Below, piece after piece: positions 23,114 through 31,817 of a stretch of DNA of 64,000 bases. The position numbers and the translations under genes are program-made. The stretch's first letter is position 1, and each line of letters begins with the position of its first letter. The notes beneath the pieces are model-generated. The model saw only the letters and a program-made list of their open reading frames with translations, was not told the origin of the DNA and made no database searches. Origin of the DNA: Todiramphus chloris collaris (Eukaryota; Chordata; Aves; Coraciiformes; Alcedinidae); the NCBI GenBank assembly GCA_025345505.1, contig JANVCC010009742.1, forward strand, positions 3,335,637-3,399,636, given 5' to 3'.

Positions 23114-23464
23114 CTAAAGCGGACCCTTGAACACGAAGAATGCGCCGCCGCAGATCATCGCGAAGCCGACGAGGTGGTTGATGGTGATTTTCTCACCAAG
23201 ATACATCACCGAAAAACCGGCAAAGACCAGAAGCGTGATCACTTCCTGGATGGTCTTCAGCTGGGCGGCCGAATAGATCTCGTGACCATAGCGGTTCGCC
23301 GGTACCGCAAGGCAGTATTCGGCAAAGGCGATCATCCAGCTGATGAGGATGACCAGAAAGAGCGGCCGGTCCGCGAATTTAAGATGGCCGTACCAGGCAA
23401 ATGTCATGAAAACATTTGAGCCGAGCAACAGGAGGATGGGCCGGATATAATCAAAGGAGGGCAT
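23114..23464 (-). CDS. DMT superfamily protein, DUF486
   Basis: A 116-residue membrane protein with four hydrophobic helices: PILLLLGSNVFMTFAWYGHLK, FLVILISWMIAFAEYCLAVPANRYG, a middle segment IQEVITLLVFAGFSVMYLGE, and the final HLVGFAMICGGAFFVFKG. This is the DUF486 signature (small DMT-like). Transport activity is unproven. AAGGAGGG precedes the initiating ATG on the - strand. Confidence 0.88.
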   Translation of the reverse strand: MPSFDYIRPILLLLGSNVFMTFAWYGHLKFADRPLFLVILISWMIAFAEYCLAVPANRYGHEIYSAAQLKTIQEVITLLVFAGFSVMYLGEKITINHLVGFAMICGGAFFVFKGPL

Positions 23465-23629
23465 GAAGTGTCCTTGGCTCTAAGCGTCTTGGGGCAGGGA
23501 ATGCAGTAACGTTCAAACGGTCAAAACGATCCGGTCAGCAGGCTTACGTCAAGTCGCGCGCAGCGGAAAGGGCGATCCGGGGTTTGGCGACAAGACATGC
23601 GCGGTGTGGCCTAAAGGCCATAGCCTTGA

Positions 23630-24280
23630 TCAGGTGTTGACAGGCTGTCGTGGCGGGCGTGTCAGATGGATGACGGCAAAAACCGCTGAAACAAGCAGTA
23701 TCGCGAATCCCAGGAAGGAAAACAGGCTGGTCAGGTGTCCAGGCACATCGCTCCAGCGCGGCCTGATGATATCAGCCGTGTTGTAGGGATCGCCGCTATA
23801 CTGGCACATAACGAAAGAGCCGCCATTGCGCACAAGTGTGGCATCGAGATCGGAGACAAGGGCACTGACGGCGTCCCGGTGTTCAGGCATGTCACGCATA
23901 TACACAAGCACAGCCTTCGTCGCAGCAAGATAGGCGTGTGAACAGGCATTGAACGGGCTTTGCTCGTCGGTGACACTGCCGGGGACCATGCCCCAGAGAC
24001 AATAGCTGTATTGGATATTGGTGTAGTTCAGCAGCCGCCGGAATTTCTCATCGGTGCGGGTCATGCGGGCCGCCAGATCGAGGATCGGCTTGCGGTAGTC
24101 AGCGATTACCGCCATTTCACCATGCGACAGGCTTGGAATGGAAATGCCCGACGTATCGGTACCGGCGCTGCTGCGGTGCGCCCATCCGCTTTCGGTTTGC
24201 AGCATGAACAGGCATGCGACCAGAGCCAGGAACCAGCCTGCCGGGCATCCCATAGGGATATCGAAGCGTTGCGGTCTCAT
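23630..24280 (-). CDS. Hypothetical membrane protein of the cbt cluster
   Basis: A 216-residue protein with an N-terminal signal or membrane segment (GWFLALVACLFMLQTESGWAH), a polar middle with four cysteines (SYCLWG, FNACSHAY, FVMCQYSG) and a C-terminal membrane helix (LFSFLGFAILLVSAVFAVIHL). The likely start is the ATG at 24280, since the longer frame overlaps cbtA. It follows cbtA on the same strand. I do not recognise a family; a role with cobalt uptake is suggested only by position. Confidence 0.55.
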   Translation of the reverse strand: MRPQRFDIPMGCPAGWFLALVACLFMLQTESGWAHRSSAGTDTSGISIPSLSHGEMAVIADYRKPILDLAARMTRTDEKFRRLLNYTNIQYSYCLWGMVPGSVTDEQSPFNACSHAYLAATKAVLVYMRDMPEHRDAVSALVSDLDATLVRNGGSFVMCQYSGDPYNTADIIRPRWSDVPGHLTSLFSFLGFAILLVSAVFAVIHLTRPPRQPVNT

Positions 24281-24344
24281 GACAGTCCCATCGGCAGCGG
24301 AAGCCTGAACGCCCGCAGGACGTTCAGGCATAGCGCGACTGCGC

Positions 24345-25085
24345 TCAGCGTGCCGCATGCAGGCGATAGCGCGGACGCTGTCCGGCCAGAACCCGTTCAG
24401 CCAAAGCGCCGAAGAGCAGACCAAGCGTGGTCCAGACGATCACATGGATCCCCAGCGATGCGACGCGGAAGTTCCAGAGAACGGTCGGCGAGAACTGTTC
24501 GGGAACTTCGTTGATGGCGGGAAGCGAGTATTGCACCAGCGCAATGAACACGACATAGGCGGCACCGGCCATCAATATCGCGTTCCATGCGCCGTGCTGG
24601 GCATAAAGGCGCTTTGCCAGACCCACAGCCGCCGCAAGGGCACCGAGCGAAACCACCAGCATGACGAAGAACAGTTCCGTTCTGGCCCCGATGGTATCCG
24701 GGCTGCCAACCGCAGGCGGATTCATCGGGTACTTGATGCAGGGAACGAGAACAATTGCCACAAAACCCGCGAGCGCCAGCAGGGCCGCCGTACTGCGCGG
24801 GCTGAGGGAACTGACCCGGCCATGCACAAAGGCAAAGACCAGAGAGAACAATCCGCCAAGCGCGGCACTGTAGACGACAATGCCGGTAAACAGGCCGATG
24901 CCGGCCTGTGTCGCCCGCGTGACAAGCTCCGGTTCAGCCGCTGTGCCGGCCGCCTGGCTCATCTTTTCCTCGAAGGCAATGGCGTGATCAACCTGCGGTT
25001 CGCCGAACACCCGGGCAAACCCGAACGCCAATAGCCCGGCGATGACCCCTACGATCATGCCGCGGATCAAAAGATCTCTTGTCAT
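24345..25085 (-). CDS. cbtA: Cobalt transporter subunit CbtA
   Basis: A 246-residue integral membrane protein with several predicted helices: LLIRGMIVGVIAGLLAFGFARVFGEP at the start, GIGLFTGIVVYSAALGGLFSLVFAF, and PFxKYPMNPPAV-type loop CIKYPMNPPAVGSPDTIG, typical of the CbtA family. It works with CbtB and is commonly controlled by vitamin B12. It begins 12 bp after cbtB, and a cobalamin riboswitch lies upstream of cbtB. Confidence 0.93.
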   Translation of the reverse strand: MTRDLLIRGMIVGVIAGLLAFGFARVFGEPQVDHAIAFEEKMSQAAGTAAEPELVTRATQAGIGLFTGIVVYSAALGGLFSLVFAFVHGRVSSLSPRSTAALLALAGFVAIVLVPCIKYPMNPPAVGSPDTIGARTELFFVMLVVSLGALAAAVGLAKRLYAQHGAWNAILMAGAAYVVFIALVQYSLPAINEVPEQFSPTVLWNFRVASLGIHVIVWTTLGLLFGALAERVLAGQRPRYRLHAAR

Positions 25086-25097
25086 TGTTTTGTTTCC

Positions 25098-25307
25098 TCA
25101 GTGGCAGGGAAATCCGAGGAGATGGCGGCCGTCATGAACGAATTCGTGCACATACATGCCCGAGAAGAGCGACATCGCACCTTCTTCCGCACCAATGAAA
25201 TAGATTGCGAGCAGCATAATCAGCCCGCCGAAAATGGCCCACGGCAAGACTTCGCCAAGAGGAATGGGCGTGACGCCTGCTGACGGCGTAAGAGCGATAT
25301 CGGACAT
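25098..25307 (-). CDS. cbtB: Cobalt transporter subunit CbtB
   Basis: A 69-residue protein with one membrane helix (VLPWAIFGGLIMLLAIYFIGAE) and a C-terminal histidine-rich tail (MYVHEFVHDGRHLLGFPCH), probably the metal-binding part that is the hallmark of CbtB. First gene of the cbtB-cbtA unit downstream of the cobalamin riboswitch. Confidence 0.93.
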   Translation of the reverse strand: MSDIALTPSAGVTPIPLGEVLPWAIFGGLIMLLAIYFIGAEEGAMSLFSGMYVHEFVHDGRHLLGFPCH

Positions 25308-25364
25308 GAATTTTCTCCCAGAATGACGCGTTCACTAACGGAATAAATGATGTTGCGGCCAGGG

Positions 25365-25485
25365 TCTGGCTTTCAATCAGTGAAAAAGGACTGATTAATT
25401 ACAGTGGCGCGACCGCTCCGGAATTTCACCGGCTTCCAAACTCGCAACAGCACGGTTATATCTGTGCGCGCCGCAGACTGTCAAT
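25365..25485 (-). promoter_or_regulatory. Cobalamin riboswitch upstream of cbtBA
   Basis: On the - strand the stretch contains GCCGGTGAAATTCCGG and GCGGTCGCGCCACTGT, the conserved core and B12 box of the AdoCbl riboswitch (box at 25401-25408). Immediately after it is a hairpin AATCAGT / ACTGATT (25375-25396) that can serve as expression platform or L5-L13 partner. It lies about 60 bp upstream of cbtB. Outer boundaries are approximate. It explains regulation of cobalt uptake by B12. Confidence 0.88.
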
Positions 25486-25537
25486 GAACGGTCTGCGGGC
25501 TGTTTCCGGTTTTTTCCTGAGGGTTTTGAGGGATATT

Positions 25538-26134
25538 TTGGCCAGAGCCACGCGGTTGACCCTTGTTTGCCATGGCGCCACACCGGCGGTCCGCACAGGT
25601 GCTTTCCCCGCCGACGAAGCGCTTGAACCCGGGGAAGCCCAAAACCTGCAGGCTATTGCCGGGCATTTGCGCCGTGCGCACCGTGTTTTGACCAGTCCGG
25701 CGCTGCGCGCCCGGCAAACCGCCGATGCCCTGGGTTTGGAATCCGTTGTCGATGCGGCGTTGGCGGATATCGATTACGGGAAATGGGCGGGGAGGACGCT
25801 CGCCGCTGTCCACCAAGCCCACCCCGACGATGTGACGGACTGGATGAACAATCCCGCCTCGGCCCCGCATGGCGGCGAATCGATCCATGATTTTCTCGTC
25901 AGGATTGCAGATTGGATGAGCGCGCATATGCATGATGGCGGTCACACAATCGTGGTGACGCACGCTTCCGTCATTCGCGCCGCTGTTCTGAGCGTCTTGC
26001 AGGCACCGGATTCCGCATTTTGGCGCATCGATGTCGAGCCGCGCAGCTGTACCGAAATGAGCAGCGACGGCCGCCGGTGGATGCTTCGCGCTGCCGCCTG
26101 CGTGCCGCCGCGCCCAACAGGGATTCTGCCATGA
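25538..26134 (+). CDS. Histidine phosphatase superfamily protein (cbt-linked)
   Basis: A ~198-residue protein of the phosphoglycerate mutase-like fold. The usual RHG motif is altered to CHG (LTLVCHGATPAVRTGAFP). A catalytic-type second histidine is present (IVVTHASVIRAAV), as are TSPALRARQTADALG and a YGKWAG loop. Proteins of this type are often neighbours of cbtAB and cobalamin genes. I prefer a TTG start at 25538, with GAGGGA a few bases upstream, over the ATG at 25484, which would lie opposite the riboswitch. The activity is uncertain given the missing arginine. Confidence 0.7.
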   Translation: MARATRLTLVCHGATPAVRTGAFPADEALEPGEAQNLQAIAGHLRRAHRVLTSPALRARQTADALGLESVVDAALADIDYGKWAGRTLAAVHQAHPDDVTDWMNNPASAPHGGESIHDFLVRIADWMSAHMHDGGHTIVVTHASVIRAAVLSVLQAPDSAFWRIDVEPRSCTEMSSDGRRWMLRAAACVPPRPTGILP

Positions 26135-26220
26135 TCCCGGCAAAAATCAGGCTTAGCTTTCGCCGCGCGGTCACACCCTTTCTCCGGATCCGTCAAATCC
26201 GCCCGCTCACAGGAGTTCTC

Positions 26221-26592
26221 ATGTCACGGCTCATTCGTATTTTTGCTGTCGCAACCGTCCTCAATGCCGGCCTGTTGGGGCAGGTATTGGCGCACGCCCA
26301 TCTTGAATCGGCAGTTCCGGCCGAAAACGCCATCGTGAAGGTCTCGCCCGTCGAGATCGATCTGACGTTTTCCGAGGGTTTGAACCTGAAATTTTCAGGC
26401 GCAACGATCACCGGTCCGGGCAAGGCGACCGTATCGACGGGACAGGCCAAACTGTCGATCAACGACCACAAGACACTGGTCATTCCGCTGTCGGCACCCC
26501 TCGCGTCGGGGGAATATACCGTGAACTGGACCGCACTTTCCACCGACGGTCACAAGACCAAGGGCAGCTATACATTCACCGTCAAACCCTGA
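26221..26592 (+). CDS. copC: CopC-type periplasmic copper-binding protein
   Basis: A 123-residue protein with a signal peptide (FAVATVLNAGLLGQVLAHA) whose mature end begins HAHLESAVPAENA, giving the N-terminal His of the CopC copper site. SEGLNLKFSGATI and VNWTALSTDGHKTKGSYTFTV complete the CopC/YobA beta fold with the C-terminal DxH-type ligand region. The ATG follows ACAGGAG. Its stop overlaps the copD start (TGATG-type junction). Confidence 0.92.
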   Translation: MSRLIRIFAVATVLNAGLLGQVLAHAHLESAVPAENAIVKVSPVEIDLTFSEGLNLKFSGATITGPGKATVSTGQAKLSINDHKTLVIPLSAPLASGEYTVNWTALSTDGHKTKGSYTFTVKP

Positions 26593-27476
26593 TGGGGTTG
26601 GAGACCACGCTTGTTCTGTGCAGGTTCGTGCACAATGCATCCACGATGTTCCTGTGGGGCGCGTTTGCCTATCTCGCACTGCTTGTGCCCAAACCTCTGG
26701 CGCTGGAGATCGGTGAGCGCCTGCGTCCTGCGAGCGTCATCGCGGTCTTTCTGGCTATCGGAACGATCTTTGCTGCGCTGCCGCTGCAGGCTGGAATGAT
26801 CGGGCAGGGCTGGAGCGATGCCGTCGATCTCGGAACCATCCGGGACGTGCTGTTTGAGACAAGCGTTGGCCGCGGCTGGGCGATACAGGTCGCCGCCGCC
26901 CTGCTTTTGTTGCCCGCATTGGCTCTGTCGCCACGCCGCGCGCACATCGCTCTTGCCATGGCTTCGGGACTGCTTCTGGCAAGCCTGGCATTTTCCGGCC
27001 ATGCCACAATGCGGGAGAGCTGGATTGGCGCGGCCCACCGTTTCAACGATATGGTGCATGTGCTCTCGGGCGGCGCGTGGATCGGAGCGCTGATACCGGT
27101 TATGCTGATCCTTGGCCGGTTGCGCCAGGCGGAATGGCGTGTGGCTGCGCAAACGGCGCTGATGCGGTTTTCGTCGGTCGGTCATGCGGCCGTCGCACTG
27201 GTGATTGCATCCGGCGTGGTCAATACCACGCTCGTCCTTCGACGTCTGCCGGCTGATTGGACATCCCCCTATCAGGCCTTGCTGGCGCTGAAGATCACTC
27301 TGGTTGTGGTGCTGACCGGACTGGCCCTGATCAACCGGTATGTTTTCGTTCCGCGGATGCGCACCAGCGAGGCAGGTTCCATGCGCGCCATACGGCTCGG
27401 AACCCTGACGGAGATCGCACTGGGCATTGTCGTGCTCGGGCTGGTTGCCTGGTTTGGCATGCTCGAACCTGTCTAG
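26592..27476 (+). CDS. copD: CopD family copper transport membrane protein
   Basis: A 294-residue protein with about eight membrane helices, matching the CopD domain. It begins with LVLCRFVHNASTMFLWGAFAY, includes the conserved GRGWAIQV and FSGHATM segments, FNDMVHVLSGGAWIGALIP (His-bearing helix) and a C-terminal TGLALINRYVFVPRM. It works with CopC in copper import or resistance. The start overlaps the copC stop. Confidence 0.92.
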   Translation: MGLETTLVLCRFVHNASTMFLWGAFAYLALLVPKPLALEIGERLRPASVIAVFLAIGTIFAALPLQAGMIGQGWSDAVDLGTIRDVLFETSVGRGWAIQVAAALLLLPALALSPRRAHIALAMASGLLLASLAFSGHATMRESWIGAAHRFNDMVHVLSGGAWIGALIPVMLILGRLRQAEWRVAAQTALMRFSSVGHAAVALVIASGVVNTTLVLRRLPADWTSPYQALLALKITLVVVLTGLALINRYVFVPRMRTSEAGSMRAIRLGTLTEIALGIVVLGLVAWFGMLEPV

Positions 27477-27568
27477 GTCGAAAAACGTGAGGGCCATGTC
27501 ACGTTCGATTGGGCTGTCTCGTCTTGGTGGCGCAAGAGCAATTGCAGGCAATGACAGGAGACAGACAC

Positions 27569-28309
27569 GTGATCAGGAATATCTTTCTCGCAGGCGCCAG
27601 CGGCGCCGTTGGCAGGCGGCTCGCACCGCTGTTGGTGGAGGCCGGATATGTGGTGACCGGCACCACGCGAAGCGCCGAGAAGGCCGCTTCCTTGCGCCAG
27701 ATCGGGGTTGAGCCGGCCATTGTCGATGTCTTCGATGCCGAAAAACTCAAATCCGTTGTGGCTGAGGCCGCGCCCGATGTGATCATACATCAGCTCACGG
27801 ATTTGCCGCATGGCGTCAGTCCAGCGGCGATGAAGGATTTCATCAGCCGTAATGCCCGCATCCGCAGCGAGGGGACCGCCAATCTCGTACAGGCGGCAAA
27901 AGCCGCGGGTGTCGGGCGTATCATCGCGCAGAGCATCGCCTGGGCCTACGCGCCGAAAACCGGTGTGTTCATCGAGACGGACCCGCTTGATCTGCACGCG
28001 GACGAACCCCGCGCGACGACCGTTGCCGGTGTCGCGGCCATGGAACAGGCTGTGTTGAACGAGCCGGGCATGGAGGGCATTGTCCTGCGCTACGGCTTTT
28101 TCTACGGGCCGGGGACCGGTGTCGATATGCCGGCCAATCCTGATTTGCGCGTCCATGTCGATGCGGCCGCCAGCGCGGCGCTCAGGGCTATCGAGCGCGG
28201 TGCAAGCGGCGCCTACAATGTTACCGAGACAGACATTGTCGCCAGCAGCGGGAAAGCCCGCAATGCGCTCGGCTGGGACGCCGCATTCCGCATTGACGGC
28301 CGCCCGTAG
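27569..28309 (+). CDS. NAD-dependent epimerase/dehydratase (atypical SDR)
   Basis: A 246-residue Rossmann protein with the NAD(P) motif LAGASGAVGRRLAPLL (GxxGxxG type), DLPHG-region loops and an extended-SDR-like active segment (AQSIAWAYAP rather than a clear YxxxK). The GTG at 27569 is supported by ACAGGAG 8 bp upstream. The substrate cannot be predicted; nearest resemblance is to NAD(P)H-binding sugar epimerase-like proteins. Confidence 0.82.
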   Translation: MIRNIFLAGASGAVGRRLAPLLVEAGYVVTGTTRSAEKAASLRQIGVEPAIVDVFDAEKLKSVVAEAAPDVIIHQLTDLPHGVSPAAMKDFISRNARIRSEGTANLVQAAKAAGVGRIIAQSIAWAYAPKTGVFIETDPLDLHADEPRATTVAGVAAMEQAVLNEPGMEGIVLRYGFFYGPGTGVDMPANPDLRVHVDAAASAALRAIERGASGAYNVTETDIVASSGKARNALGWDAAFRIDGRP

Positions 28310-28506
28310 ATCCTCGCGATACCAGGCGCGTGGCGAATCGACAGACGCCTCCCACAGAGTTGGGAGACGGGCAAAGCGCAATCTGGTTCTAGCACAGGTG
28401 GCAGAACCGGAATCCGGTGCCCGTTTTGACGGGAGTTTTAACCGTGCTTTCGTTTCAGCTTGGGATGCCATGCCCTATGCTGTGGCCAATCGTCAAAGAA
28501 TGGCCC

Positions 28507-28914
28507 ATGAAAAACGTGTCCGACCTGAACAGCAAATCTGCCGGCCGCGCCGGCAAGAATACGTTGGAAGAGCAAAGCAGGCAGGCTTTCCTCTCCAGCG
28601 CAGCCGGGCGTTCATCGAAAGCGGTAAAGCGCACAATGAGCCAGTATTTCAAGAGCTTGTCGGATGTTGATGCGGCCAGACATCACGTGGAGAAGGCCAG
28701 GCGCACCGCCGATGACAGCTTGAACCGGGCCAAAGCTGCACCAAAACCGCATGAAATCACCAACCCGGCCTTTGTTGCGCTGTTCGAGGCGCACCAGCAT
28801 GACCGGGAGGTGCTTTTTGCTGCCATGCGCGCGCTTGACCGGGCTCAGGAAATGCTGCAATCGGAGGCAGAAAAGACGGCATTTTTTGCCAGGGATGACG
28901 ATCAGCCGCGCTGA
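28507..28914 (+). CDS. Hypothetical helical protein
   Basis: A ~135-residue, highly charged, probably all-helical soluble protein (HVEKARRTADDSLNRAKAA; DREVLFAAMRALDRAQEML). No signal peptide, cysteines or metal motif are visible. The start is uncertain: the ATG at 28507 is used, but no strong ribosome binding site precedes it. I do not recognise a family. Confidence 0.45.
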   Translation: MKNVSDLNSKSAGRAGKNTLEEQSRQAFLSSAAGRSSKAVKRTMSQYFKSLSDVDAARHHVEKARRTADDSLNRAKAAPKPHEITNPAFVALFEAHQHDREVLFAAMRALDRAQEMLQSEAEKTAFFARDDDQPR

Positions 28915-29026
28915 AAGTTGCAATCTATAGGTGAATAAGCACACCGCAAGATTGTATTTTACAGACTTTTGCTTTCCGTCGGCCTATCAATCCGCTGTTC
29001 GATGTCATCAACAACGGAAAATCTGC

Positions 29027-30280
29027 GTGAAAAAACTCATTTCCCTGATCATGGCGGCAAGTTTTGCCTGCTTCGCTTTTTCAGCAGCAGCGCGGGCAGA
29101 CAATGCCGCGACCGAGCTGTTCCAGAAATATCTCGCCAATGGCCGTATCGGCGAGGCCGACGAGCAACTGCTGGCCTTGGCGACGAAGGCGACGAACAAT
29201 GCCGATGCGCAGCTGGGGCTGGGCCTTGTGCGCACCGCCCGCGCGTTCGAAAAGCTGGCCCAATCGCTTTACAAACATGGATTTGGTTCGAAATCGGATG
29301 GCTATGAATTGTATCTGGGGCTGGGCGCCAGCCAAATCGCCAGAAACGGCAATCCGGAACCCATCACCTATGAGCAGTTCCGCGGTATTCTCGCAACGTT
29401 CATTGCCGATCTCGATTCTGCCGACAAGGCACTTGCCTCCGTTGGCGACAAGCCGGCAAAGCTGAAGGTCGATCTTTCCGTTGCCCGGTTTGACTGGAAC
29501 GGCGATGGCAAGGTTGGACCGGAAGACCATATCGGCCGTGCCATTTCGGATACCAATGAAAACGGCGATCCCCTGCCTTTCATTGTCGGCTTCGACACCG
29601 CCGATGCGAAATGGCTGCAAGGCTATGACAATCTGCTGATGGCCGTCGCCAAGGCTTGGCTTTCCCATGATTTTTCCGAAAGCTGGAACAGCAGCTTCAG
29701 CGTGGTGTTTCCCCGCGCTGTCTCGACCATGTCGGCGGTCAACGGCAGAGGCGCGGACGAATATACGATGTTCGGGGTGAACAAAGCACAGGCCGATGAC
29801 ATCGCCGATTTCATAACCCTCATTCACACCATCCGCTGGCCGGTTGCCGATACGGCGATGTGGAGCGATGTGCGTGTTCACCTGAAAAAGGTCATTGCAC
29901 TCAACCGGGAAACCTGGGCTCTCATCGACAAGGAAACCGACGACGATCATGAATGGCTGCCCGGCCCGAAGCAGAAGAGCGGCGTGCTGCCATCCTTCAA
30001 TGTCACGCAGGAGCGCATCCAGGCCTGGCTCGCGGTATTGTCGCAATTCGAGGCGGCCCTTGACGGCAAGATCCTCATTCCCCATTGGCGCTTTGACAAA
30101 GGCGTCAATCTGGCCAAGGTTTTCGACGATCCAAAGCCGTTTGATTTCATCCTCTGGCTCACCGGTCCGGCTGCCGTGCCGTATCTTGAGGACGGCCCGG
30201 CGATGAGCAGCGGCGAATGGAACCAGATCACGGCGATCTTCGAAGGAAATTTCGCCTCTTACGCCTTCTATTTCAATTAG
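29027..30280 (+). CDS. Secreted/periplasmic protein with an EF-hand-like loop
   Basis: A 417-residue protein starting at GTG 29027 with a classic signal peptide (KKLISLIMAASFACFAFSAAARAD). After a TPR-like helical start (NGRIGEADEQLLALATKA) there is a single canonical calcium-binding loop, DWNGDGKVGPED, near residue 160. The rest is rich in Trp and acidic residues. I do not recognise a characterised family; it resembles secreted conserved hypotheticals of Rhizobiales. It stands alone, with about 110 bp before and 220 bp after. Confidence 0.72.
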   Translation: MKKLISLIMAASFACFAFSAAARADNAATELFQKYLANGRIGEADEQLLALATKATNNADAQLGLGLVRTARAFEKLAQSLYKHGFGSKSDGYELYLGLGASQIARNGNPEPITYEQFRGILATFIADLDSADKALASVGDKPAKLKVDLSVARFDWNGDGKVGPEDHIGRAISDTNENGDPLPFIVGFDTADAKWLQGYDNLLMAVAKAWLSHDFSESWNSSFSVVFPRAVSTMSAVNGRGADEYTMFGVNKAQADDIADFITLIHTIRWPVADTAMWSDVRVHLKKVIALNRETWALIDKETDDDHEWLPGPKQKSGVLPSFNVTQERIQAWLAVLSQFEAALDGKILIPHWRFDKGVNLAKVFDDPKPFDFILWLTGPAAVPYLEDGPAMSSGEWNQITAIFEGNFASYAFYFN

Positions 30281-30499
30281 AATAAAGCCGTTCGGGTGTC
30301 GGCCGATGGCAATCGTTGGCCGATCTCGTGACGAGTAATGAGGGCGGGCGCTTCTTCAAGCCTTAAACTTGTGCCGTTGCGGTCTATATGTATCAAGGAC
30401 GCACCGCGGCGTGCGTTCACGATCTTGCGCGCGTTCCATGCGCAACAGACGTTCCCGACTTTCATCGAATACTCCAATTCAAACGAAAGAACTGTGACA

Positions 30500-31375
30500 A
30501 TGTCCCAATCCATTGCATCCCAATCCGGTACATTCAGAATTGGCGGCGATATCGAAATCAATCGTCTTGGCTTTGGCGCCATGCGCATCACTGGCCGTGG
30601 TATCTGGGGGGAGCCCGCCGACAAGCCGGAAGCTATCCGCACGTTGCAGCGCCTGCCGGACCTTGGCGTGAACTTCATCGATACGGCAAATTCCTATGGT
30701 CCGGATGTTTCGGAACTTCTGATCAAGGAAGCCCTTCATCCCTATGGCGATATTCTCGTCGCCACCAAGGCTGGCCTTACGCGCGAGGGGCCGGACCGTT
30801 GGACGCCGAAGGGTGATCCGAAATACCTGATCGATGAGGCGCATAAGAGCCTTCGCCAGCTTGGTGTTGATCAGATCGGTCTCTGGCAACTGCATCGGAT
30901 CGACTCGAAAGTGCCGCGTGACGAGCAGTTCGGCGCTGTGAAATCGCTGCTCGACGCGGGTGTGATCCGCCACGCCGGACTGAGCGAGGTGTCTGTTGAA
31001 GAGATCAAGGCCGCTTCGAAATTCTTCAAGGTGGCGACCGTGCAGAACCGCTACAATCTCGTTGATCGCGCAAGCGAGGATGTCGTGGATTACTGCACGC
31101 AGAACGGAATCGGCTTCATACCCTGGTTCCCGCTGGCTGCCGGAGATCTGGCAAAGCCAGGCTCGTTGCTGGACACCATCGCTGCCCATCACAAGGCGAC
31201 GCCGGGCCAGATCGCCCTGGCATGGGTGCTCAAGCGCAGCCCGGTCATTTTGCCCATACCGGGAACATCCAAGGTCAGGCACCTTGAGGAAAACGTCGAT
31301 GCCGCGAGGATCAGCCTCTCAGATGAGGAATTCAGCGCGCTTGACCGGGAAGGCAAGGCACACGCCGGACGATAG
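30500..31375 (+). CDS. Aldo/keto reductase
   Basis: A 291-residue NADPH-dependent oxidoreductase of the AKR superfamily. It shows the catalytic Asp/Tyr region (FIDTANSYG), the Lys segment [10 protein letters not shown] and the His motif GLWQLHRID. The nucleotide-binding end is [17 protein letters not shown]. The ATG at 30500 matches the start of the conserved part. Substrate unknown. A strong terminator follows. Confidence 0.92.
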   Translation: MSQSIASQSGTFRIGGDIEINRLGFGAMRITGRGIWGEPADKPEAIRTLQRLPDLGVNFIDTANSYGPDVSELLIKEALHPYGDILVATKAGLTREGPDRWTPKGDPKYLIDEAHKSLRQLGVDQIGLWQLHRIDSKVPRDEQFGAVKSLLDAGVIRHAGLSEVSVEEIKAASKFFKVATVQNRYNLVDRASEDVVDYCTQNGIGFIPWFPLAAGDLAKPGSLLDTIAAHHKATPGQIALAWVLKRSPVILPIPGTSKVRHLEENVDAARISLSDEEFSALDREGKAHAGR

Positions 31376-31395
31376 ATTTCCTTGGGAAAACGCAG

Positions 31396-31424
31396 AAAAG
31401 GCCCGGTTTTCCGGGCCTTTTTCT
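31396..31424 (+). terminator. Rho-independent terminator after the aldo/keto reductase
   Basis: Perfect stem AAAAGGCCCGG / CCGGGCCTTTTT with a 4-nt loop and a T-rich tail, 20 bp after the stop. Confidence 0.9.
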
Positions 31425-31484
31425 TTTGCTTCTTGTAAACAGCATTCGCCCGTCTAAAGTGCGGCAAACAACAGGAGAAACGCC

Positions 31485-31691
31485 ATGAAGATCAGTGCAC
31501 GCAATCGGCTGAAAGGGACAGTTGTCGAAGTGACAAAGGGGGCAACGACGGCCCATGTCCGCATCGATGTCGGCGGTTCAATCGTCACGGCATCAATCAC
31601 CAACGAAGCCGTTGACGAGTTGCAGCTGAAGGTTGGCGACAGTGCCTATGCCGTCGTCAAGGCTTCCGACGTCATGGTCGCCGTTGACTGA
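31485..31691 (+). CDS. Molybdopterin-binding (MOP/TOBE domain) protein
   Basis: A 68-residue single MOP domain: MKISARNRLKGTVVEVTKGA, SITNEAVDELQLKVGD, AYAVVKASDVMVAV. These small molbindins bind molybdate or tungstate and buffer it in the cytosol. It stands alone, preceded by ACAGGAG and followed by its own hairpin. Confidence 0.93.
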   Translation: MKISARNRLKGTVVEVTKGATTAHVRIDVGGSIVTASITNEAVDELQLKVGDSAYAVVKASDVMVAVD

Positions 31692-31713
31692 TTGACCAGT
31701 CACGCCGGCAATG

Positions 31714-31737
31714 AAGGTGCCCGTTCGCGGGCACTTT
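31714..31737. terminator. Hairpin after the MOP-domain gene
   Basis: Inverted repeat AAGGTGCCCG / CGGGCACTTT with a TTCG tetraloop, 22 bp after the stop. The T run is short, so termination is probable but not certain. Confidence 0.6.
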
Positions 31738-31769
31738 CCGTTTGTGCCGACAACCGCTTGCCTTTTAAT

Positions 31770-31800
31770 GTTGACTGAGTCAATACTCAAGCCAGTCAAC
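31770..31800. promoter_or_regulatory. Palindromic operator candidate for the MarR-GNAT gene
   Basis: TTGACTGAGTCAA (31771-31783) is a 13-bp palindrome, and a further CAGTCAAC (31793-31800) repeats its half site. Both sit just upstream of the MarR-family gene at 31818, where an autoregulatory MarR operator is expected. Confidence 0.6.
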
Positions 31801-31817
31801 AGCAAAGGAATGGGCCG

